This document shows, in pieces, positions 1-6,179 of a stretch of 6,883 nt of DNA (the stretch's first letter is position 1; every line of letters begins with the position of its first letter). Made by a program: the position numbers and the translations under genes. Where the stretch lies: positions 1 through 6,883 of the forward strand of contig JAGTUY010000169.1 of the NCBI GenBank assembly GCA_018224455.1, in the 5' to 3' direction. The notes beneath the pieces are model-generated. The model saw only the letters and a program-made list of their open reading frames with translations. It was not told the DNA's origin and did not search any database. The DNA is from Desulfosarcina sp. Its GTDB lineage: Bacteria > Desulfobacterota > Desulfobacteria > Desulfobacterales > Desulfosarcinaceae.

Positions 1-1543
1 ACGCCGGGTGGACAAAGATAAGGAGGACCTGGAAAACTATGTGGAAACCGTCAAGCGCTACATTCAAAAAAAGCTGGACGAGAACGGTCTGAACGCCGAG
101 GTCAGCGGGCGCTACAAACATTTTTACAGCATTCACCAGAAAATGTTGGTCCAGAACCTGCCATTTGAAGAAGTCTACGACATCATCGCTTTCCGGATCA
201 TCCTGAACACCATTTCCCAATGCTACGAAGCCTTGGGGTTGATGCACAGCCTGTGGCGTCCCATCGCCAAGAAATTCAAGGACTACATCGGCATGCCCAA
301 GCCGAACATGTACCAGAGCCTGCATACGACAGTCATCGGCCCCTTTGGTGAGCGCATCGAGGTCCAGATCCGCACCCATGAGATGGACCGGGTGGCCAAA
401 TCCGGCATCGCCGCTCACTGGAGTTACAAGGAGGGCAAGGTCATCGACGAGAATGTCTCGAAAACCTTTGCCTGGGTGCAGAATCTGGTGGAAAACCAGG
501 AGGCGTTCAGGGACCCCAATGAATTTCTTGAGAATGTGCGCATCGATCTTTTTCCCGACGAGGTCTATGTATTTACCCCCCAAGGGCAGATCAAGTCGCT
601 GCCAAAAGGCGCCACACCAGTGGATTTTGCCTACCTGATCCACACGGAGGTGGGTGCGCAGTGTGTCGGCGCCAAGGTTAACGGTCGGATGGTCCCCCTG
701 AAATACGAGCTTCAAACCGGTGAAATTGTTGAGGTGATCACCAGCAAGGGGCACCACCCGTCCAAGGACTGGCTCAATTTTGTCAAGACGGTCAAGGCAC
801 GCTCCCGCATCCGGCAATGGATCAAGACCCAGGAAAAGGAGCGCAGCATCTCTTTGGGCCGGGAGATGTGCGAGAAGGCCTTTCGCAAGTATCGACTGAA
901 CTTCAATGCCCTAATCAAAACCGATGGGATGGAAAAGGTCGTGGAGAGCTTCGGGTTTAAGCAGAGCGAAGATCTGGTTGCCAGCGTGGGTTATGGCAAG
1001 ATCACGCCACTGCAGATCATCCGCAAGATCACGCCCAAGGACGCGGTAGACGACGCCGAGTCCTTCTTCAACAAAATCGTCGCCAAGGACAAGAGAAAAA
1101 AAGAAAAAGGCGGGGTGGTGGTCAAGGGGGTGGACGACGTCCTGGTCCGCTTTGGCAAATGCTGCCAGCCGGTGCCCGGTGACCCGATCACCGGCTACAT
1201 CACCCGGGGTTACGGCGTAACCATTCACCGCACCACCTGCGTCAATGCCTTGAAATTGAATCCGGAACGCCAGATCGAGGTGGAATGGAACCAGGAGATG
1301 ACCGAATCCTACCCGGTCAAAATAGTCGTTCGTTCCCTCGACCGGGTGGGTTTACTGGCGGATGTGGCGGCCAATATCAGCAAGAGCGGCGCCAATATAT
1401 TGAGTGCCAATACGGAAACCCAGGAGAACCAGACGGTGGACAGCTATTTTACGCTGTCGGTCAAGGGCACGGACCATCTGACGCGTGTGGTGGAGTCGCT
1501 AAAGCATGTCAAGCAGGTACTGGAAGTCAAACGGTTAGGCTAG
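1..1543 (+). CDS. rel: RelA/SpoT-family (p)ppGpp synthetase/hydrolase, 5'-truncated by window edge
   Basis: This is a long RSH enzyme that makes, and probably degrades, the alarmone (p)ppGpp. The frame is already open at base 2, and the GTG at 8 is internal, so the N-terminal HD hydrolase domain (roughly 200 residues in family members) lies outside the window. Numbering from that GTG: the synthetase domain spans about 30-145, with GRYKHFYS (34-41), D58, the NMYQSLH loop (100-106) and EVQIRT (118-123), so the key catalytic residues are present. The substrate-class motif reads KFKD (89-92), a conservative form of the RxKD typical of bifunctional Rel/SpoT rather than the ExDD of monofunctional RelA. 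A TGS domain follows at about 180-245, then a helical region, the RIS/zinc-finger-like domain (C385, C386, H407, C411) and an ACT domain (about 434-508). The regulatory half is complete. Hydrolase status cannot be judged here. The stop overlaps the convergent rpmB stop. Confidence 0.96.
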   Translation, partial: RRVDKDKEDLENYVETVKRYIQKKLDENGLNAEVSGRYKHFYSIHQKMLVQNLPFEEVYDIIAFRIILNTISQCYEALGLMHSLWRPIAKKFKDYIGMPKPNMYQSLHTTVIGPFGERIEVQIRTHEMDRVAKSGIAAHWSYKEGKVIDENVSKTFAWVQNLVENQEAFRDPNEFLENVRIDLFPDEVYVFTPQGQIKSLPKGATPVDFAYLIHTEVGAQCVGAKVNGRMVPLKYELQTGEIVEVITSKGHHPSKDWLNFVKTVKARSRIRQWIKTQEKERSISLGREMCEKAFRKYRLNFNALIKTDGMEKVVESFGFKQSEDLVASVGYGKITPLQIIRKITPKDAVDDAESFFNKIVAKDKRKKEKGGVVVKGVDDVLVRFGKCCQPVPGDPITGYITRGYGVTIHRTTCVNALKLNPERQIEVEWNQEMTESYPVKIVVRSLDRVGLLADVAANISKSGANILSANTETQENQTVDSYFTLSVKGTDHLTRVVESLKHVKQVLEVKRLG

Positions 1544-1731
1544 GCGGCCTTGACCACATTGCCCGACTTGATGCATTGGGCGCAAACCACCATCTTTTTC
1601 ACCTGCCCCTTGTGGATCGCCCGAACGCTCTGCAGATTGGGATTGAACCGTCGTTTGGTGATGTTATGGGCGTGGCTGATGTTGCTTCCCACCATGGGTT
1701 TCTTGCCACATATTTCGCACATTTTTGACAT
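1540..1731 (-). CDS. rpmB: 50S ribosomal protein L28, zinc-ribbon form
   Basis: A 63-residue L28 protein of the large ribosomal subunit, full length for the family. It starts MSKMCEICGK and carries CxxC pairs at C5/C8 and C50/C53, the zinc-binding (C+) form. The signature stretch around SHAHNITKRRFNPNLQ (residues 19-34) is typical of L28. The open frame extends 22 codons further upstream, but the extension has no L28 character, and an AAGGGAGA Shine-Dalgarno (1741-1748) sits properly before the ATG at 1729-1731, so the short start is preferred. It is the last gene of the minus-strand trxA-bamD-rpmB group, 155 bases after bamD. Its stop codon shares two bases with the stop of the convergent rel gene. 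A separate weak promoter is possible in the upstream gap. Confidence 0.97.
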   Translation of the reverse strand: MSKMCEICGKKPMVGSNISHAHNITKRRFNPNLQSVRAIHKGQVKKMVVCAQCIKSGNVVKAA

Positions 1732-1805
1732 GACTGATAATCTCCCTTGCTTGGCTTGGATCAAATCACGGGCCATCGAGCGCCGACTGTTTTTCAAACT
1801 TGACC

Positions 1806-1852
1806 TCGTTACATTAAATCTTAGCGGATGTAAAGCATTTTTGTATCGTCAA
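1806..1852 (-). promoter_or_regulatory. Possible weak promoter(s) for rpmB
   Basis: The 155-base gap between bamD and rpmB is AT-richer than its surroundings. Reading the minus strand it offers TTGACG (1852-1847), TTTACA (1834-1829), TAAGAT (1823-1818) and TAACGA (1811-1806). TTTACA and TAACGA are 17 bases apart, but the -10 match is poor. GATACA and TAAGAT are 18 apart. No single pair is convincing, so this is only a candidate region. Read-through from trxA/bamD could equally supply rpmB. Confidence 0.25.
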
Positions 1853-1886
1853 GATTGATGAACGCAAAGAGAGGCGCTGACCGGAA

Positions 1887-2564
1887 TCATGGCGCCGAAG
1901 GCACTTCCGGCGGCTGCAATTCAGACTGAAGCCAGGCGTCGCAGTTGGCCAGGTAGGTGAGGGCCTTGTAAAGATAACCCACATCCGGGTACCTCTCTAC
2001 CACATCTGTGAACCGGGCCTTGGCCGCTTTATAGTTCTTATTCTTGTAGTAGAAACGCCCCACATAGAACTCATGTCCGGAGAGGCTCTGGTAGCAGGCC
2101 ACCATGTCGCTCCGCGCCATGCCGGCATAGGCATCATCCGGGTATTGCTGGATCAGTCGCTGGTAAGTGTCCAAGGCCTTGGCGGCATTGGACTGATCCC
2201 TGTCGATCGTGTCGATCTGGTTGAAATATGAACGGCCGATGCGAAAAATCACATAGGGAACGGCCTCGTTGCGGGGGTGGAGTTGCTCGAACGCTTCGTA
2301 AGCGAAGATGGCATCGGCATAGGATTCCAGATTGAAATAGGCATCGGCAATCTTCAGCTCCGCCAGAATGGCATACCGGGAAAACGGATACCAGTCCCGC
2401 AGCCTCTCGAAGGATTCAACGGCTTTTTTATATTTTCCGGCCTCAAAATAATCGACGCCTTCTTGAACCAGCTCCTGGGCAGACTTTTCTTCTTTGGATT
2501 CAAACCACGCGCAACCGGTAACAATCAGCAGGACCCCCACACAGGCAAGCAACAACCGTTTCAT
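1887..2564 (-). CDS. bamD: Outer membrane protein assembly lipoprotein BamD (ComL/YfiO)
   Basis: A 225-residue lipoprotein of the BAM complex, which with BamA inserts beta-barrel proteins into the outer membrane. E. coli BamD is about 245 residues. The start at 2562-2564 gives a lipoprotein signal: MKRLL, a hydrophobic stretch, then the lipobox VTGC with lipidated Cys18 followed by Ala (no Asp at +2, consistent with outer-membrane sorting). The open frame continues 31 codons upstream, but that extension would bury the signal peptide, so it is rejected. The mature part is TPR-like helical repeats (about 29-205). Family landmarks include the WYPFSRY turn (58-64), the IDTIDRDQ segment (117-124) and HEFYVGRFYYKNKNY (164-178), which matches the EYSVAEYY region of E. 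coli BamD. The tail is proline-rich. A modest GGGGTG ribosome site lies 9 bases before the ATG. It lies downstream of trxA in the same direction. Confidence 0.93.
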   Translation of the reverse strand: MKRLLLACVGVLLIVTGCAWFESKEEKSAQELVQEGVDYFEAGKYKKAVESFERLRDWYPFSRYAILAELKIADAYFNLESYADAIFAYEAFEQLHPRNEAVPYVIFRIGRSYFNQIDTIDRDQSNAAKALDTYQRLIQQYPDDAYAGMARSDMVACYQSLSGHEFYVGRFYYKNKNYKAAKARFTDVVERYPDVGYLYKALTYLANCDAWLQSELQPPEVPSAP

Positions 2565-2624
2565 GATCTGCGACACCCCGTTGCATTTGGGAACGCGGTG
2601 GTCCCCGTTGGCATAACCGACACC

Positions 2625-2651
2625 GGCGGTGCTCCCTTTCGGGGCACCGCC
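2625..2651. other. GC-rich hairpin between trxA and bamD
   Basis: Arm GGCGGTGCTCC (2625-2635) pairs with GGGGCACCGCC (2641-2651) around a 5-base loop: 11 pairs, ten Watson-Crick and one G-T. On the minus strand, the direction of trxA and bamD, the loop reads GAAAG. It begins 47 bases after the trxA stop and ends about 60 bases before the bamD ATG. Neither strand has a T-run after it, so it is not a classic intrinsic terminator. A transcript-stabilising 3' end for trxA, or a partial attenuator that lowers bamD expression, are the reasonable readings. Confidence 0.6.
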
Positions 2652-2698
2652 AGCCAATCACCTATTAAGAGAAGGGCGGAAAAGAAGACGGTCTCACA

Positions 2699-3028
2699 TC
2701 ATGACAGAACGTTTTTCAGGGCCTCTTCCAGCTTGGATTTGGCCACCATACCGGTAATCTGGTCCGACACTTCTCCATTCTTGAAGAATATCAGGGTGGG
2801 AATCGCCTTGATGCCAAATTTTCCCGGCGTTACCGGATTGTCGTCAACATTGCACTTGGTGAATTTTACTTTGTCCCCATAGGCTTTGGCCAATTCATCA
2901 AGAATGGGGCCTATGGCCTTGCATGGGCCGCACCAAGGAGCCCAGAAATCAACGACAGCAGGTTTATCGCTTTTCATTACCTCTGCATCAAAGCTGCCGT
3001 CATCTATTTCCACAATACCTTCTGCCAT
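2699..3028 (-). CDS. trxA: Thioredoxin
   Basis: A 109-residue cytoplasmic thioredoxin, the standard single-domain length. It reduces protein disulfides and is itself recharged by thioredoxin reductase. The active site WCGPC occupies 32-36 (redox cysteines C33 and C36). The buried acid equivalent to Asp26 is D27 in VVDFWAPW, and the cis-proline is P77 in IKAIPT. The C-terminal glycine motif is GMVAKSKLEEAL (93-104). An extra cysteine, C59, sits outside the active site. The ATG at 3026-3028 is preceded by GAAAGGA with 9-base spacing. There is no signal peptide. It is the first gene of the minus-strand group and is driven by a near-consensus promoter in the gap shared with purN. Confidence 0.97.
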   Translation of the reverse strand: MAEGIVEIDDGSFDAEVMKSDKPAVVDFWAPWCGPCKAIGPILDELAKAYGDKVKFTKCNVDDNPVTPGKFGIKAIPTLIFFKNGEVSDQITGMVAKSKLEEALKNVLS

Positions 3029-3076
3029 GATGAAATATCCTTTCAGTGATGGTTGGGGAAGCTAAAAATTCTAGGT

Positions 3077-3105
3077 AAGATAGTAATACGGCCCTCGATT
3101 GTCAA
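3077..3105 (-). promoter_or_regulatory. Sigma70-type promoter of trxA
   Basis: On the minus strand, a perfect -35 box TTGACA (3105-3100), a 17-base spacer and a -10 box TATCTT (3082-3077). Transcription would begin near 3070, giving a leader of roughly 42 bases to the trxA ATG that includes its GAAAGGA ribosome site. The position, spacing and -35 match are all favourable. Confidence 0.72.
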
Positions 3106-3135
3106 CCGTTCATCAATTGCAATACCATCTGGAAA

Positions 3136-3165
3136 TTGACATGGGCCGGCCATCTCTGCTACCTT
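3136..3165 (+). promoter_or_regulatory. Sigma70-type promoter of purN
   Basis: On the plus strand, a perfect -35 box TTGACA (3136-3141), an 18-base spacer and a -10-like TACCTT (3160-3165), predicting a start near 3172 and a leader of about 50 bases. Its -35 box is only 30 bases from the trxA -35 box on the other strand. The 30-base stretch between them, which contains the palindrome ATTGCAAT, could hold a shared regulator site. No known operator was recognised. Confidence 0.55.
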
Positions 3166-3222
3166 TTTTTGGTAAAGGCGCAACTGCTCGGAAACACACC
3201 TCAACGAAGAAAGGGGAGGCCA

Positions 3223-4026
3223 ATGGGTGAAAAAATTCGCATCGGTTCACTGATTTCAGGCGGCGGAACCAACCTTCAGGCGATTATCGACGCCTGTGAA
3301 GACGGCCGGATCGATGGGGAGATGGCCTTTGTGGCATCGGACCAATCCGGGGCGAAAGGCCTTAAGCGGGCCCGCAAGCACAACATCGCCAGTTTCGTGG
3401 TGGAATATGGGCCGTTCATTCAAGCCTACCGGCAGGATCCGGCGAACTTAGCGCTGCCTGACGATTTCGACTTCTCAGAGATATGTGCCAAACAGCACCT
3501 GTTTCCGGCCGATGACCCCGCGGAACGCATCCGGTCATTTCTCTGCACCCGGGCGGCTGCCGAGGGTCGCCTGCTGTCCGAAATGAAGGTTCACGGCCCG
3601 GTGGACCTGCTCGTACTGGCCGGCTTCATGCGCAACCTGACCCCCTATTTTATCGACCGCTTCAACACCGATCCGGGCAATCCGCGAATCATGAACATCC
3701 ATCCAGCTATTTTACCCTCATTTCCCGGCGTTGACGGCTACGGGGACACATTCCGCTATGGGTGCAAGGTGGGTGGTTGCACGGTACATTTTATTGATTA
3801 CGGGGAGGATTCGGGTCCCATCATCGGCCAGCGGGCCTTTCCCATCCTGGAAACCGACACCCTGGACGACGTCAAGCGCAAGGGTCTGGAACAGGAGTGG
3901 CAGCTCTATCCCCAGTGCATCCAGAGTTTTGCCCGGGGACTGCTGAAGACCGTGAACATGACCCACCGCCTCGACGACGGCCGGGTCGTCCAGCGTAGCG
4001 TGGTAAAAATCGCGCAAACCGATTAA
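3223..4026 (+). CDS. purN: Phosphoribosylglycinamide formyltransferase, with internal insertion
   Basis: PurN transfers a formyl group from 10-formyltetrahydrofolate to GAR, the third step of purine synthesis. The N-terminal SGGGTNLQAIID (12-23) is the GAR phosphate-binding motif. The catalytic trio is N158 and H160 in MNIHP and D196 in EDSGP, and the His-to-Asp spacing of 36 residues equals that of E. coli (H108/D144). VLAGFMR (131-137) is the folate-side strand. At 267 residues it is clearly longer than the usual 190-215. Most of the excess, about 40-45 residues, lies near 62-105, between the GAR-binding half and VLAGFMR. The family PGLHTH loop is replaced by PGVDGYG. The ATG at 3223 follows a strong purine-rich AAGGGGAGG (3211-3219), although the spacing is tight. 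An upstream TTG at 3136 is inside the -35 box and is rejected. Its stop interlocks with the convergent TraB-family gene's stop. Confidence 0.9.
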   Translation: MGEKIRIGSLISGGGTNLQAIIDACEDGRIDGEMAFVASDQSGAKGLKRARKHNIASFVVEYGPFIQAYRQDPANLALPDDFDFSEICAKQHLFPADDPAERIRSFLCTRAAAEGRLLSEMKVHGPVDLLVLAGFMRNLTPYFIDRFNTDPGNPRIMNIHPAILPSFPGVDGYGDTFRYGCKVGGCTVHFIDYGEDSGPIIGQRAFPILETDTLDDVKRKGLEQEWQLYPQCIQSFARGLLKTVNMTHRLDDGRVVQRSVVKIAQTD

Positions 4027-5192
4027 AGATATTTCATCATCATGGGGATGGCTACAAGGGTACCGGCGGCGCTGCCCAGGTTGGTAAACACCACCACCAG
4101 CAGAATGCGGGTCACCTTATTGCGCCAGAAACCTTTGACTGAGAGGATATCCAGGGGCAGGCTTTCAAAATCCTTGACTTTGGGCTTACGGGAAAAGGCC
4201 TCTACCAGGCCGGATACCCACCCAGCAGCGATCATGGGGTTGAGGGATGTCAATGGCGCTGCCAGGATCGACGAGAGGATCGTCAGCGGGTGTCCCAGGG
4301 CGATCAGGGCGCCCAGGCCGGCCAGAATACCGTTGGCCAGAATCCACCAGGTGACCATATCGGCGCCGGCACCGGCACCGCCTCGAAAAAAACCGTAGAC
4401 GATCAGCAGGCAGATGAAAAAAGGGATGAACCATTTAAAGAATCCGGACAGCGGGCTTTTGGCGGGCAGGGATTCCAGGGCGTGGATATCGATGGGCTGG
4501 TCCCAGTATTGCTTGATGCCAGGCACGTGGCCGGCGCCCACCACGGCAACAATGGTCTGCCCGGGTGCCGTGCGGATCTTTTCGGTCAGGTAGCGATCCC
4601 GTTCGTCGATGAGACAAGTACGCACCTGGGGCATGGATTTTCCCACCTCGTCCAGAATAGATGCCAGCATGTCCTGCTGCTTCATCTTCTCCACATCCGC
4701 CTCGCTGATCTCGTCAACCTCTCCTAAGGACAGAACCAGCTGGAAGAGCAACTTGACCTTGCCCCACAGCCCCATGCTTCGCCAGGTCCGCGACAGGGTG
4801 ATGCGGATATCCCGATCCGCCAGATGAACAGCAGCGCCCGTGGCTTCGGCTGAATCCATGGCCTGGATCATCTCCTGGCCGGGCGCCACCTCCAACCGAT
4901 TGGCAATGCGTTTTTGAAAGGATGCCAGCATCAGGTTGGAAAGCAGGAGAAATGCCTTTTTTTCTTTGATCACCTTGATGATGTCCATCTCCTGCCAGTG
5001 GTCTTTTTGGCGAATGGACTGGGCGCGGCTCTCGCAAAGCTCCACACAGACCGTATCGGGTTGGACGTCTTTGATAATTGCTTCGACCAGATCCACGCTC
5101 TCTTTGGACACATGAGCGGTGCCGACAAGGACAATCCGTTTGCCGTCATGATTCAGATGGTGGAGCATCTCGCTGTTGAGTTTATCGTTCAT
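4023..5192 (-). CDS. TraB/PrgY-family protein with C-terminal membrane segments
   Basis: A 389-residue member of the TraB/PrgY family (TIKI/EreA/GumN superfamily, proposed metal-dependent hydrolases). Enterococcal PrgY and TraB limit pheromone signalling, but the role in most bacteria is unknown. The soluble domain (about 17-240) carries GTAHVSKES (24-32, H27), E51 and R56, DRDIRITLSRTWR (126-138), an ERDRYL segment (197-202) and VGAGHVPGI (218-226, H222), the expected conserved positions. Hydrophobic segments follow at about 251-270, 279-299, 302-330 and 361-386, predicting a membrane anchor at the C-terminus. The frame is open up to an ATG at 5297, but a near-consensus promoter lies at 5251-5278, so the ATG at 5190-5192, with GGAGAG 13 bases upstream, is chosen. 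The 5297 start has its own AGGGAAG and is not completely excluded. It converges on purN and diverges from the AAA+ gene. Confidence 0.88.
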   Translation of the reverse strand: MNDKLNSEMLHHLNHDGKRIVLVGTAHVSKESVDLVEAIIKDVQPDTVCVELCESRAQSIRQKDHWQEMDIIKVIKEKKAFLLLSNLMLASFQKRIANRLEVAPGQEMIQAMDSAEATGAAVHLADRDIRITLSRTWRSMGLWGKVKLLFQLVLSLGEVDEISEADVEKMKQQDMLASILDEVGKSMPQVRTCLIDERDRYLTEKIRTAPGQTIVAVVGAGHVPGIKQYWDQPIDIHALESLPAKSPLSGFFKWFIPFFICLLIVYGFFRGGAGAGADMVTWWILANGILAGLGALIALGHPLTILSSILAAPLTSLNPMIAAGWVSGLVEAFSRKPKVKDFESLPLDILSVKGFWRNKVTRILLVVVFTNLGSAAGTLVAIPMMMKYL

Positions 5193-5250
5193 CGAATATA
5201 TGTTACTCTCCGTATTGTCGGGGAGGTTCCCGGCCGTTAAAAGCTGAGCC

Positions 5251-5278
5251 ACTATATACGCTCTGCGGGTGATGTCAA
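5251..5278 (-). promoter_or_regulatory. Sigma70-type promoter of the TraB-family gene
   Basis: On the minus strand, -35 TTGACA (5278-5273), a 16-base spacer and -10 TATAGT (5256-5251), which differs from consensus at one base. Transcription would begin near 5244, leaving about 50 bases of leader. This is the best promoter match in the window, and it lies inside the longest open frame of the gene, which argues for the ATG at 5190-5192 as the true start. Confidence 0.7.
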
Positions 5279-5317
5279 ACAATGATTCCCGATACATGGC
5301 TTCCCTAAAAGCGACCG

Positions 5318-5338
5318 GCCGACACCCAAGGTGTCGGC
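5318..5338. repeat. Perfect 9-bp inverted repeat upstream of the AAA+ gene
   Basis: GCCGACACC (5318-5326) and GGTGTCGGC (5330-5338) are exact inverse complements separated by CAA. The repeat sits 27 bases before the ATG of the AAA+ gene, and on the other side it lies upstream of the divergent TraB-family promoter. It could be a protein-binding operator or a stem in the 5' leader of the AAA+ transcript. No T-run follows on either strand, so it is not an obvious terminator. Confidence 0.6.
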
Positions 5339-5365
5339 GAACACAAAACTGGGTTGGATAACCTG

Positions 5366-6178
5366 ATGCCGAAAAATCACGCTTCGAAAAACCCGTTTAC
5401 CATCGACACCGAACCCTTTTACCTGAACACCGGCGACGAGATCCGCATGTTCGAAGCCGCGGCATCGGCCCGCCTGCCCGTCATGCTCAAAGGTCCGACC
5501 GGATGTGGAAAGACCCGTTTCGTGGAACACATGGCCTTTAGGCTCAAGCGTCCCTTGATCACCGTGGCCTGCCACGAAGACCTGTTTGCCTCGGACCTCA
5601 TCGGCCGATACCTGTTGAAAAACGACGCAACCGTCTGGGTGGACGGCCCCCTGACCCGGGCCGTTCGCATGGGCGCCATCTGCTATCTGGATGAGGTGGT
5701 CGAAGCCCGCAAGGATACCACCGTGGTCATCCACCCGTTGACGGACAACCGCCGAACCCTCTCCATCGATAAAAAAGGGGAGGTGGTCCAGGCCCATCCT
5801 GACTTTCTCATGGTGATCTCCTACAACCCGGGATACCAGTCGGTGCTGAAGGACATCAAGCAAAGCACCCGCCAGCGCTTCGTGGCCCTCACTTTCGACT
5901 ACCCGGCCCCGGACGACGAATCCCGAATCGTGGCCGTCGAAGGGAATGTGGACAACGATACGGCTGCACGGCTGGTGACCCTGGCCGGGAAGATCCGAAA
6001 TATCAAGGAATACGGCCTCACCGAAGGGGCATCCACCCGGCTGCTGGTTTATGCGGCCAGCCTGATCCGGATGGGTATCGCCTTTAAAAGCGCCTGCACC
6101 GCGGCCCTGTGCCAGCCGCTGACCGATGACGACCGGCTGCAGGAAACCCTCAACGACCTCATCGACGACCTGTTGTGA
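5366..6178 (+). CDS. MoxR-class AAA+ ATPase of the CbbQ/NirQ/NorQ type
   Basis: A 270-residue AAA+ remodelling ATPase, the usual CbbQ/NorQ length. Relatives work with a VWA-domain partner (CbbO/NorD) to activate metalloenzymes such as RuBisCO or nitric oxide reductase. Walker A is GPTGCGKT (43-50), Walker B is AICYLDEV (104-111, D109/E110), and the sensor-1 asparagine N154 sits in ISYNPGYQS. Arginines in QSTRQRF (166-172) are arginine-finger candidates, and the sensor-2 arginine is R225 in GASTRLLV. Family landmarks such as VACHEDLFASDLIGR (67-81) and TTVVIHPLTD (118-127) are very CbbQ-like. The ATG at 5366 is chosen; a TTG four codons upstream is also in frame, and the ribosome site (GGA at 5356-5358) is weak either way. 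No convincing promoter was found. The stop is one base before the next gene's ATG, so the two are probably translationally coupled. The client enzyme is not visible, so no gene symbol is given. Confidence 0.93.
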   Translation: MPKNHASKNPFTIDTEPFYLNTGDEIRMFEAAASARLPVMLKGPTGCGKTRFVEHMAFRLKRPLITVACHEDLFASDLIGRYLLKNDATVWVDGPLTRAVRMGAICYLDEVVEARKDTTVVIHPLTDNRRTLSIDKKGEVVQAHPDFLMVISYNPGYQSVLKDIKQSTRQRFVALTFDYPAPDDESRIVAVEGNVDNDTAARLVTLAGKIRNIKEYGLTEGASTRLLVYAASLIRMGIAFKSACTAALCQPLTDDDRLQETLNDLIDDLL

Positions 6179-6179
6179 T

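Noticed and set aside
8..10. GTG as the start of the RelA/SpoT protein
   Set aside because: The frame is open to the window edge, and a protein starting here would lack the HD domain expected of a long RSH. The gene is simply truncated by the window.
1285..1728. A 147-codon plus-strand frame overlapping the end of rel and antisense to rpmB
   Set aside because: It is out of frame with the conserved ACT domain and opposite an unmistakable L28 gene.
1873..1896. Possible terminator after bamD (GGCGC/GCGCC arms, 14-base loop)
   Set aside because: Only five pairs, a long loop, overlap with the bamD stop and only a broken T-rich stretch after it; too weak to call.
2277..2882. A 201-codon plus-strand frame spanning bamD, the intergenic hairpin and part of trxA
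   Set aside because: It runs antisense to two certain genes and through non-coding sequence, has no recognisable domain and no good ribosome site.
5215..5236. Possible plus-strand promoter TTGTCG-16-TTAAAA for the AAA+ gene
   Set aside because: The -10 match is poor and the site is about 130 bases from the start codon; it could arise by chance.
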